Shown in pieces: positions 51,319-59,850 of a DNA stretch of 64,000 nucleotides. Source of the DNA: Streptomyces sp. NBC_00249 (lineage in GTDB: Bacteria; Actinomycetota; Actinomycetes; Streptomycetales; Streptomycetaceae); NCBI RefSeq assembly GCF_026342355.1, contig NZ_JAPEMV010000001.1:1240001-1304000 (forward strand). The letters run 5' to 3'. Numbering within the stretch: position 1 is the stretch's first letter; every line of letters starts with the position of its first letter. The notes below the pieces were generated by a model that was not told where the DNA came from, ran no database searches, and was given only the letters and a program-made list of their open reading frames with translations. The position numbers and the translations under genes are program-made.

Positions 51319-52095
51319 TCAGCGGGAGGCCGTGACCAGTACGGTCGGGAACAGGTCCTGGAAGGGGCCCGCGGAGTCGGTCCCGTCCCGCCCGTACGGC
51401 GCGTCGAAGCTCCACACCATGAACAGCAGGAACACGATCAGGGCGCTGAACAGGCCCGCCAGCAGGAGTTCGCGTCCCGAACGCCGGATCTGCAGGGTGA
51501 AGATCAGCCCGATCGTGACGATCCCGCCCACCAGGAGCCCGAACCAGATCACCTCCGGGAGGGTCGACTCGGAGCTCTGCGTGCGCGAGTGCCGGGCGTC
51601 GTCGGCGGCCGCGATGTGGTCCAGCAGCGGCTGGTAGGCCTGCGCCTGGAGTTCGCTCGCCGGGGTCTGGTGGGTGACGTCGGTGCGCAGCTTGCCGAGC
51701 AGCTGCCCGCCCTCGGCGGAGGCGGCCTCGCCGGAGGTCAGCCGCGGCCAGTCCACGGAGACGGTGTGGGAGACGTACGCGTCCACCTCGCCGCGGATCC
51801 GGTCGCGGACGGCGGCCGGGTAGACGTCGGCGCGCTGGGTGACCTCGTACAGGGACTGGGCCTCGCGGCGCACACTGTCCTCGGCGGCGCCGCGCGCCTC
51901 CCAGACCCCCGCGATGGCCAGGCCCAGGACGATCGCGTAGACCACGCCGACCATCATCGTCATGTACTCGATGACGTCAGGGGTTTCGCTGGTGTCCTCG
52001 TCGGCCGCGACCCGGCGGTGCCGGATCGCGGTCATGGCGAGGACGGCGGCGCAGACGAGCGCCATGGCGATGGCCAGGACCAGCCATTCGGACAC
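51319..52095 (-). CDS. DUF4239 (bestrophin-like) membrane protein
   Basis: A 258-residue protein with four membrane segments: two at the N-terminus (WLVLAIAMALVCAAVLAM and MTMMVGVVYAIVLGLAIAG) and two at the C-terminus (VIWFGLLVGGIVTIGLIFTL and LLLAGLFSALIVFLLFMVW), with a helical loop between. This matches the DUF4239 bestrophin-like family; ion-channel activity is possible but unproven. It is 33 bp downstream of a Pro-rich membrane-protein gene on the same strand, suggesting a two-gene operon. Confidence 0.87.
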   Translation of the reverse strand: MSEWLVLAIAMALVCAAVLAMTAIRHRRVAADEDTSETPDVIEYMTMMVGVVYAIVLGLAIAGVWEARGAAEDSVRREAQSLYEVTQRADVYPAAVRDRIRGEVDAYVSHTVSVDWPRLTSGEAASAEGGQLLGKLRTDVTHQTPASELQAQAYQPLLDHIAAADDARHSRTQSSESTLPEVIWFGLLVGGIVTIGLIFTLQIRRSGRELLLAGLFSALIVFLLFMVWSFDAPYGRDGTDSAGPFQDLFPTVLVTASR

Positions 52096-52128
52096 GAGGG
52101 ATCTCCCGTTCGTGGTGCGGTGGGTTCA

Positions 52129-52731
52129 TCAGCCGGCCGGGGCGCTCTGGCCCCGGCCCTTGGAGCGGGGGCGCAGCGCGGCGGCGGCGAGCACGGCCGG
52201 GGTGGTGACGACCACCATCAGCATCATGGTGCTCATGCCGTCCGGGCCGCGCCGGGCCAGGGCCGCCGAGTGGTACGGGCGCACGTGGAAGGCACTGGCC
52301 CGCGCGACGGCGGCCCTGGGCGCGGGCGGAGCCGGAGCTGCGGCGGGGGCCGGATCCGGCTCGGCCCCGGCGGCCGGCGGAGCCGGAGGGGGCTGCGGAG
52401 GCTCCCCCGGCGCCGGGGGCGCGGGTGCGGGTGCGGGTGCCGGAAGCCCCGGCAGGCCGGGTGCCCGCCCCGGGTGGCTCACGGTCGGCCGCTCGGCGCC
52501 GGGCAGGGTCACCCGGAGCGAGGGCGACGGCGCGGGCCGCGCAGGGGGCCGCGGTACGGGCGGCCGGGCGGCGTCCGGGCGCGCGGAGGGCGGCCGGGGC
52601 TGCGCGGAAGGCACGCACACGTCGACCCGCGCCCCGTGTCCGTGGCCGTCCCCGGCGACCGCCACGTGACCGTGCAGCGGGCACAGGGCCGCCGCCAGAC
52701 CCGCCCCGGCGAAGTACTGCCAAGCCGTCAA
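52129..52731 (-). CDS. Pro/Ala-rich single-pass membrane or exported protein
   Basis: A 200-residue protein of unknown function. TTG 52731 is chosen because GGGAGG lies at proper spacing, giving TAWQYFAGAGLAAALCPLHG as a start. The middle is an Arg/Pro/Ala-rich disordered segment. A C-terminal hydrophobic helix (MSTMMLMVVVTTPAVLAAAAL) is followed by a basic tail (RPRSKGRG), which suggests an outside-facing N-terminal region. It is upstream of the DUF4239 gene in the same orientation. No family is recognised with certainty. Confidence 0.65.
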   Translation of the reverse strand: MTAWQYFAGAGLAAALCPLHGHVAVAGDGHGHGARVDVCVPSAQPRPPSARPDAARPPVPRPPARPAPSPSLRVTLPGAERPTVSHPGRAPGLPGLPAPAPAPAPPAPGEPPQPPPAPPAAGAEPDPAPAAAPAPPAPRAAVARASAFHVRPYHSAALARRGPDGMSTMMLMVVVTTPAVLAAAALRPRSKGRGQSAPAG

Positions 52732-53030
52732 CGCGGTCCTCCCGATGCGGCAGCCGATATGAGGGTTACGGCTGAAGAAACGATCAAGGCCCGGCTTCGA
52801 CACGCGCCGGAAGGGTCAAGATCCCTGTCCGGGGGACGGCTTCGAACAGCCGGAGCAGCCGGGAGGCCGCGCCCCCGTCACCCTCCCGGCGGATTCCGCC
52901 ACGGCGCGGGGCGCCGTCCGCCCTGATGATCGGCTCAACGGCATCCGGAGGGACGGTGGCGCGTGGAAGCGGACGGCGAGGACACCCCGGACACCCTCGG
53001 AGCGCGCGTGGACGCCTCCCGCCCGGCCGG

Positions 53031-53699
53031 TCCCTGGCCTTCCTCGTCCCGGCGGGCCAGTACGACCGCAACGACAGCGGCGCCCCCGTCTCCGGCACCT
53101 ACCACCGCGTCGAGGGCACCCAGAGCTTCACCGACCGCCTGAACGACCTGTTCCTCGCCCCCGTCAACGGCCTGTACGGCATCCAGGACACCACCACCCA
53201 CGAGGTCGGGCCCGGCTTCACGGGCGCCCTGTACGGCAGCGCCGGGGTCTCCGTGGAGGGCTTCGCGGAGGAGACCCTCGGCTTCTACGGCCTGCTCGTG
53301 CCGATGATGCTGGCCCTCGGCTACGACCGGCTCGTCGCCGTCGGCGCCGCCATCCTGGGCGCGGGCATCGGCGCGCTCTGCTCCACCGTGAACCCCTTCG
53401 CGACGGGTGTCGCCTCCTCGGCGGCCGGCATCTCGCTGGGCGACGGGATCGTGCTGCGCTTCGCCATGTGGGTGGTGCTCACCGCCGTCACGATCCTCTA
53501 CGTCATCCGCTACGCGCGGCGCGTCCAGAAGGATCCCTCGAAGTCCCTGTGCGGCTTCCTGCCCGGCGACCGCGAGCAGAAGACCGCCGCCGACTCCGCC
53601 GACCCGGCGACGGCGCCGGAACTGACGCGCCTGCACACGGCCGTCCTGGTGCTGCTGGCCCTGGTCTTCGCCTTCCTCGTCCTGGGCGCCGCGATGTGA
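53031..53699 (+). pseudogene. Decayed YfcC-family (C4-dicarboxylate/Na+-H+ type) membrane transporter
   Basis: The frame matches YfcC-type transporters in pieces: LAFLVPAGQYDR and PVSGTYHRVEGTQSFTDRLN from the N-terminal third, then a jump to VEGFAEETLGFYGLLVPMML and STVNPFATGVASSAAGISLG from the middle. The first membrane helix, a stretch after LYGSAGV (perhaps 60 residues) and everything after LVFAFLVLGAAM are missing. No plausible start or ribosome-binding site exists upstream. It is best read as a gene reduced by internal and terminal deletions. Confidence 0.8.
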
Positions 53700-53746
53700 C
53701 GGCCCGGCGGTCCCGGCCGCCCGGCCGTCACGTCGGGTACGGGTCC

Positions 53747-56700
53747 TCAGCCTGCGGAGCGGATGCTCCGGATGACCGCCTTGCGCGCCTTGCCGCCGGC
53801 ACTGGAGTAATCGATCTCCTGGCCGACGGACTGCCACATCAGGGCCTTCCCGAGGGACGAGGACGGCGAGATGGTGTCCTCGCCCCCTGTCGCCAGTTCC
53901 GCGACCGCGTACAGGGCTCCGTCGTCCTCACCGTCGAGTTCGAGGGTGAGCAGCGCCCCGGGGACGACGACCTGCGGATCGCCGGCCTCCCGGTCCATCG
54001 ACACCGCGTCGAGGAAGGTCTGGAGGTAGGCGATCCGGTGCTCACGCCGTGCTCGGCGGTCGTTCTGCGTCTTGCGCAGGAACACCAGATTGGCCGCGTC
54101 GCCTCCGACCGGGGTCTCGTCGGGCTCCTCCAGGGCGCTGCGCAGCTTCTGCAGCTCCACCAGGACCCTCTGATAGCAGGCCGGAGCCACTGCACGCACG
54201 GGGAAAGGACCTTGACGGTACGTCAGTGAACCGGAGCGCTGCGGGGAGAGCGCCCCAGCCGACGACCGGGACCCCTCCGGCCGCGCGTCCCGGGCCGGCG
54301 GCTCGACGGGCTCGGACGGCTCTGGACGGTCGGCCACCTCATCGGTGCCGGACGTCCCGGCCCCCGCCGACTCGGGAAGTCCGGCCGCGACCGGCTCCGT
54401 ACCGGTCGGCTCCGGCGCCGCCTCCGGTTCCTGCACCTCCGGTTCCTGCGCCGCCGGTTCGATGCCCAGTCGTGCGAGCTCGGCCCACAGGGGGGCCATC
54501 GCCTCTTCCCGGTCGAGGTGGAAGCGGCTGCCGCGGATGCGGACGAAGGTCCATCCCACGCGTTCCAGATCGCGCTGGCGCTGCGCGACGGTGGAGGCGT
54601 CCTCCCCCTCCGCGAAGCTGTCGCCGTCGCACTCGACGGCCAGCCGCTGCGTACCGCCCTCCACGACGAGGTCGATGGCGTGACGGCCGACCCGGTACTG
54701 CGGGCGCACTCGGTATCCCCCGGCGACGAGTTCCCGGTAGACCCGCTGCTGGAGCAGGTTCTCGAAGGCCTCGTGCCGCAGGTCCGCGGACACCTCGTCG
54801 GGGAGCGCGGCCTCCGCCTCCTCGGCGGGACGGGACAGGTGGTCCAGGTACTCGCGCCGCAGGTCGTTCTCGTGGAACTGCTCCGCCTTCGCACTGTGGA
54901 AGACCCACACCTGGTCGCGGGCACGGGACGCCGCGACGTTGATCCGCTGCTCGTAGGTCTTGCCGCTGTATCCGCCCGGCACCCGCCCGGCGTCCGTCGT
55001 CGCGGAGTTCACGCAGGAGATGAACATGACGTCACGCTCGTCGCCCTGGAACCCTTCCGCGTCCGCCACCCGGATCTGCCGGGACTCCCGCTCCTCGTAC
55101 GAGAGCGCGGCGACGAGCAGGTTCTCCAGCTCCTGGGTGTGCGCCTTGCTCGCCCGCAGGCTGATGACCCCCATGGTGCGGCCCGCGTAGGCGGGGTCGG
55201 CGCAGCACTTCACCAGTGCGTCCACGAGGGCGGCCGCCTCGTTCGTGTTGACCAGACGGGTGTTCATTCCGACGGCTTCGCCCGTCTCCACGTGCACCCT
55301 GCGCAGGGGTGGCAGGCGGTCCGCACCGTACTGGCGCAGCGGCAGCAGGTCGTCGTTGTAGCAGAGGTGGTTGGAGAAGCCGATGATCTCCGGCATGCAG
55401 CGGAAGTGCTCCTTGAGCATGAGCGTTCCACGGCCGGCGGCCAGCGCCTCGGTGAGGTCGAAGAAGCTGCTGTCCGGGCCGAACAGGCCCTTGCGCGAGG
55501 GGTCCAGACCCGTGAGCAGCTTGTCCTGGAGTTTGAAGTACTCGTCCTGCTTGAGGCCGACGTTGGACGGGCTGACCTGCTTGCTGTCCCCGACGACCAC
55601 GATCCGGTCGGCCAGCCAGGTCAGCAGCATCGCCTCCAGACCCGACTGGCTCGCCTCGTCGACGATGACGACGTCGAAGAGCCCCGGCCGGTCCATGGGG
55701 ACCGTCTCCGCCACCTGGTGGAGCGGCATGATCCAGGCCGGCACCGCGCTCTGGGCCTCCCGCAGTGCGACCTGTGCGTCGCGGCGGTACCGGTGCTGGT
55801 ACTTGCCCTTGATCCGCCGGACGGCGTTCTGGTACGCCTTCAGGGCGGTGCTCTGGTCCCCCGTGAGGTGCGCGAGCGACCCGTGCCAGGCGCGGGCCGC
55901 GGCCAGCTTGCTGAGCGTGATCCGGATCTCGTCGTCCGCCTCTGCCAGGCCCAGCGTGAGCTTGCGCTCGGCCTGCGGGTCGGTGAGGCGCTCCATCCGT
56001 GCGTGCCAGGCCGCCCAGGCCCAGGCTTCGGCCAACGCGGCCAGCCGGGCATCCCAGTCGGTGTCGGTCGCGGTGGTGGTGACGCGCTCGGCGAGCCCCG
56101 GGAACGCCTCCCGGACGACGGCGTGGGCGGCGGCGTGAGCGGACCTCAGCCGCGCGGCCTCCCGGACGTCCGCAAGTCCTTCGCAGGCCGCGCGGTAGGC
56201 CGCACGGTCGTTGCGGGCGACGGCCTCACGGGCGGCGACGAGCGCGGGAGCCGGGCCGGGGCGGTCCGTCCACCGGCGCAGCAGGTCGGCGGCGGTGGCG
56301 AGCTGCCGGCGCGGGCCCTCGGCGGCCCGCAGGGTCTCACCGACCCGCAGCAGGTTGCGTACGGCGGTCTCGGTCGGAACGTCGTGCCAGGGCGCATGGG
56401 CCAGTTCGGGCGCGATCGCCGCGGCGGCGAGCACGTCCGCGCGGGCCGTCACGACCTGGAGGAGCGCCCCGAGGTACTCGATCTCCTGGCGCAGGGCGGC
56501 CAGCCGGGGAGCGTGTCCGGCCCAGGGCGTCTGGGACCGCGACCACTCCCCCTCGAACCGGGCCAGGCGCAGCTCCAGCTGTACTCGGGCCAGTACCTGC
56601 GCCGCACTGTCCACGCCGTCGGGAGAGCGCCCGTCCACCTGGACCTTCTCCACGAAGGTGCCGACCGCCTTGGCCAGCTTGGTGCGGATGCCGAGGGGGC

Positions 56701-59518
56701 CGCGGAGCTTCTGCCCCTGCTTCAGCCCGTCGTGCAAGGTGGTGGCGAGCGCGAAGGCCTCGGCGGGACCGAAGGCCTCGATCCCGGACACGAGGACCGT
56801 GCCGAGGGTGGCGACGGCCGTCTCGGCCGCGCCCAGCGCCTCGGCCGCAGCGGCATGGCGGGAACGCACCTCCTGGTCCTGGCCGCTCAGCACGCCCGTC
56901 AGAGCGGTACGCGCCCAGTCTCCGAGGGCCCCGGACCGGGCCGTGGCCACGGCCCGGGCGGCTGCGAAGGCGCTCAAGGCTTCGCCGAGCCGCTGCTGTT
57001 CCTTGTCCGTGAGCACGCTGACGAGTGCGTCGTACCGGGCGGCCACCGGCTCGCCGCGGACGGCCTCGTACGCCTCCTCGGCTGCGGCGACCGCCTCCAC
57101 CGCCTCGTCGAAGTCGCCCGGGGCGGGGAGCTCCGCCGGACCGGGGACCTCGGCCGCGAGGGCCTGCTGTGCGGGGGTGTAGGCCCGGGCGGTGTGCAGC
57201 AGGCCGAGGGCCTGGCCCGCCGTGAGGGGCAGCGCTTGCGTCGGCACCGGTGCGATCCACCGGTACCGGTCGGCCTCGGCGGCGAGCCGCTCGGCGATCT
57301 GCTGGAGGCTGCCGGTGTAGTCGCCGAGGTCCGGCTCGAAGTGCCGCGTCTCCTGATCGCGCAGCACCCCCAGGTCGGTGAGCAGGGCGGACTGACGGCG
57401 CCGGGCGTTGGCCAGGCGGGAGGTGAGCTGGTCGATCTCGCGCTGCGAGGCCTTGGGGTCGTAGCCGGCGAAGCGGCCGAGGATGGTCTGGACCGAGGCT
57501 TCGAGCTCCCTCTGGGCACTGGTCCCGTCCTCGGTGCGACTGACGCACAGGTCCCTGACGGTCTCGGGAAGCTTGTCGCGGACGACCCGCAGGGCCCTGG
57601 GGGTGTGGCTGGTGATCAGCACCCGCTTGCCCTGGGCGAGCAGGTCCGTGACGAGGTTCGCGATGGTGTGCGTCTTGCCCGTACCGGGCGGTCCCTGGAC
57701 CACCACGAGGCGGTTCCCCCGCAGGCGCTCCGCGATGGTGCGCTGTTCCTCGTTCGCGGGGAGCGCGAAGTACAGCTCGGGACGGGTGGCGTCCGCCTGC
57801 GGCTGCTCGCCCGCAGTGCGGGCGCCGTCGCCGCCGGCCATGTAGCGCAGCAGCTCGGTGGGCTGTGCTCCCCGGTCCACCTGCGTGGCGATCGAGTTCA
57901 GGGATTCGAGCGTCGAGCGGCGGGTGCGCTCGCGCAGGACGAGGGCAGGGGTGAACCCGACCACGGGAACGGCGAGGGACGGGGGCGTGACGCGCTCTTC
58001 CCCCTTCAGGTAACGGCCCGCACTGTGGGCGGCGTTGACCCAGCTGACGAGCGCGGTCTCGATCTCGTCCAGCTGCTCGGTCCCCGTCGCGTCGGCGGCG
58101 CGCTCGAGCGTCGCCCTGATCCCCTCGCGCACCAGGCCCTGGACGTGCTGCTCGGCGTCGAGCATGCCCTCCTCCAACTGGAGGCCGGGGGCACTGGTGT
58201 CGGGCGCGGCGGTGAGGGTTCCGGTACCGGCGTCCAGGCGCAGAACGGCACGGTGGGTGAGCAGGTGCCGCTCCACCCTCGCCCCGTCGGTGGATTCCCA
58301 GGTCAGTCGGCCGAAGCCGATGACGAGTTCATAGGATTCGCCGAGGTTCACGGCGTCCTCGTGCATCTTGTGCAGCCGGTCGTACAGCTTGACCAGGGGT
58401 TCGATCTCCCGGCGGCGTGCCGCCCAGAGCCCCCAGGCCGCCTCCCAGGTCGTGTAGAGCTTCTCGATCTTCTCCCGGTCCGGGTGCGAGTCGAGCTCCA
58501 GGTAGGACTTCGTCAGCTCGATGCCGGTCCCGAAACGCGGAGCGGCGGGCTCGATGCGGCGGCGCAGGTGCGGGGAGTGCTGGGCCGTGAAATCGCGGAT
58601 CCGGTCGGTGGGGACCCAGGGTTCGAGCCGCGGGAGCGGCATCGGAGGCTCCTCGCGCTGCGGGCGCCGTACGGTGAGCCAGGCGGCTTCCTCTCCGGGT
58701 ACCGGGCCTTCCAGGACGGACGCGATGCCCGGACCATCCGGCAGGTCGGCGAACCAGACCACCCCCTGGGCTCCATCGAGGGTGCGCACGGGCCTGGTCC
58801 GCGACTCCTCCGCGGCTGCGAGGAAGCGGAAGATCTGGCGGACCTTGTCCTGGTCGGAGGCGGCCGCGGGTGCGGGTGCGGGCCTGGCTGCGGCCCGGGA
58901 GCTCGCCGGCTCGTCGGCGGTCTGCGGGACCCGCTCCGGGCCGTCTCCCCCCTGCCGCGGTTCGGGGATGCGGGGATCCCCCGGAACGGCGTGTGCGGGT
59001 GCGGCCGGTCCGGTGCTCACCCCGGTCGCGGCGGGTGGTGCGGCAGGGGCCGCGACCGCGGGCGGGAGGGCTCCGGTGGCCGTGCTGAAGGTGACGCTTT
59101 CCCGGTCGTGGCGGGAGAGGAAGCAGACCTCGATGTCCAGTGCGTCCGCCGTGCCCGGAGAAATGCTGTAGGCCCAGGTGGCGGATACCGTCCGGCCGGG
59201 GCGGAGGGTACCTGCCAGTTCCCCGTCGAGCAGGGCGGAGTCGTCGTCGAGGACCCTGCGCGCGGCCTTGCCCTGCGCACCGCAGCGGATCACGACGTCG
59301 ATCCCGCCGAGGTCGAAGGCTCCCGGGGTGCCGTTGGTGAGGGTCAGCGTGCACGAGACGAGGTCGTCGCCGGGGCGGAGCCCGTAGACCGTCCCCACAT
59401 CGGCGGGCGCGTACGGGCGGACCTCCCCCACCTGGACCCGCAGTCCGTCGTCGTACACATGGGTCGAATCGATCGGCTGGATACCGTCGTCGGCCGTGTC
59501 GACATCCCAAGAACTCAC
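53747..59518 (-). CDS. Giant SF1 helicase with REase-like nuclease and GreA/GreB-like C-terminal domain
   Basis: A 1923-residue multidomain protein. Residues 1-150 are beta-rich (VGEVRPYAPADVGTVYGLRP, TLTLTNGTPGAFDLGG), resembling a DUF4352/Ig-like sandwich. A Pro/Ala linker follows. Walker A GPPGTGKTHTIANL is near 610; a 650-residue helical insertion separates it from VVIVDEASQSGLEAML near 1283; motif VI is RINVAASRARDQVW near 1530. This is the UPF1/COG1112 SF1 layout. At about 1590-1700 is an MTES_1575/DUF559-like endonuclease fold (AVECDGDSFAEGE, GWTFVRIRGSRF). The last 150 residues match the GreA/GreB coiled coil and SPLGxAL-type domain (SPSSSLGKAL, VGQEI). It is divergent from a DNA methylase. 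Confidence 0.88.
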   Translation of the reverse strand: MSSWDVDTADDGIQPIDSTHVYDDGLRVQVGEVRPYAPADVGTVYGLRPGDDLVSCTLTLTNGTPGAFDLGGIDVVIRCGAQGKAARRVLDDDSALLDGELAGTLRPGRTVSATWAYSISPGTADALDIEVCFLSRHDRESVTFSTATGALPPAVAAPAAPPAATGVSTGPAAPAHAVPGDPRIPEPRQGGDGPERVPQTADEPASSRAAARPAPAPAAASDQDKVRQIFRFLAAAEESRTRPVRTLDGAQGVVWFADLPDGPGIASVLEGPVPGEEAAWLTVRRPQREEPPMPLPRLEPWVPTDRIRDFTAQHSPHLRRRIEPAAPRFGTGIELTKSYLELDSHPDREKIEKLYTTWEAAWGLWAARRREIEPLVKLYDRLHKMHEDAVNLGESYELVIGFGRLTWESTDGARVERHLLTHRAVLRLDAGTGTLTAAPDTSAPGLQLEEGMLDAEQHVQGLVREGIRATLERAADATGTEQLDEIETALVSWVNAAHSAGRYLKGEERVTPPSLAVPVVGFTPALVLRERTRRSTLESLNSIATQVDRGAQPTELLRYMAGGDGARTAGEQPQADATRPELYFALPANEEQRTIAERLRGNRLVVVQGPPGTGKTHTIANLVTDLLAQGKRVLITSHTPRALRVVRDKLPETVRDLCVSRTEDGTSAQRELEASVQTILGRFAGYDPKASQREIDQLTSRLANARRRQSALLTDLGVLRDQETRHFEPDLGDYTGSLQQIAERLAAEADRYRWIAPVPTQALPLTAGQALGLLHTARAYTPAQQALAAEVPGPAELPAPGDFDEAVEAVAAAEEAYEAVRGEPVAARYDALVSVLTDKEQQRLGEALSAFAAARAVATARSGALGDWARTALTGVLSGQDQEVRSRHAAAAEALGAAETAVATLGTVLVSGIEAFGPAEAFALATTLHDGLKQGQKLRGPLGIRTKLAKAVGTFVEKVQVDGRSPDGVDSAAQVLARVQLELRLARFEGEWSRSQTPWAGHAPRLAALRQEIEYLGALLQVVTARADVLAAAAIAPELAHAPWHDVPTETAVRNLLRVGETLRAAEGPRRQLATAADLLRRWTDRPGPAPALVAAREAVARNDRAAYRAACEGLADVREAARLRSAHAAAHAVVREAFPGLAERVTTTATDTDWDARLAALAEAWAWAAWHARMERLTDPQAERKLTLGLAEADDEIRITLSKLAAARAWHGSLAHLTGDQSTALKAYQNAVRRIKGKYQHRYRRDAQVALREAQSAVPAWIMPLHQVAETVPMDRPGLFDVVIVDEASQSGLEAMLLTWLADRIVVVGDSKQVSPSNVGLKQDEYFKLQDKLLTGLDPSRKGLFGPDSSFFDLTEALAAGRGTLMLKEHFRCMPEIIGFSNHLCYNDDLLPLRQYGADRLPPLRRVHVETGEAVGMNTRLVNTNEAAALVDALVKCCADPAYAGRTMGVISLRASKAHTQELENLLVAALSYEERESRQIRVADAEGFQGDERDVMFISCVNSATTDAGRVPGGYSGKTYEQRINVAASRARDQVWVFHSAKAEQFHENDLRREYLDHLSRPAEEAEAALPDEVSADLRHEAFENLLQQRVYRELVAGGYRVRPQYRVGRHAIDLVVEGGTQRLAVECDGDSFAEGEDASTVAQRQRDLERVGWTFVRIRGSRFHLDREEAMAPLWAELARLGIEPAAQEPEVQEPEAAPEPTGTEPVAAGLPESAGAGTSGTDEVADRPEPSEPVEPPARDARPEGSRSSAGALSPQRSGSLTYRQGPFPVRAVAPACYQRVLVELQKLRSALEEPDETPVGGDAANLVFLRKTQNDRRARREHRIAYLQTFLDAVSMDREAGDPQVVVPGALLTLELDGEDDGALYAVAELATGGEDTISPSSSLGKALMWQSVGQEIDYSSAGGKARKAVIRSIRSAG

Positions 59519-59850
59519 ACATCACCCCATGGAAGTTGCTCGCCGTTGCGCGGCGGCCCGAAGTCCGCATGCCGCCGTCCGCCGTGCCGGCGATCCGCCC
59601 CGCACAACCCCACCCGACGCCATGTGAACTCAGTACACGAGGCAGACCCTAGCAGTGCCTTACAAGGGACATTTCGAGACCGCCCTTTTGGCCCGGGACA
59701 CACGCTCCCCTCCAGCAGGCATGCCCCTGTGAACAAAGTCAACGAGCGTAGTAGCCTGCGGACCAAGGCTGGCTCCCGCCCATAGCGGCACACCCACCGG
59801 GGCGCGCGCGGCCGGCCCGAGCCTGACCTTCACCACCCCCGGAGATCTGA
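59519..59850. other. Intergenic control region between the helicase and DNA methylase genes
   Basis: A 332-bp divergent region without a gene. It contains AT-richer parts suited to promoters: GTGAACAAAGTCAACGAGCG and GTAGTAG near 59,730-59,755 toward the methylase, and a bottom-strand TAGGGT (59,650-59,645) toward the helicase. Neither has a full -35/-10 pair. No long inverted repeat was found. Confidence 0.5.

Noticed and set aside
54518..59785. A 1755-codon open frame on the top strand opposite the giant helicase gene
   Set aside because: It is the antisense of a gene with clear helicase motifs; its composition (Gly/Arg/Leu/Val runs without motifs) is the usual high-GC shadow.
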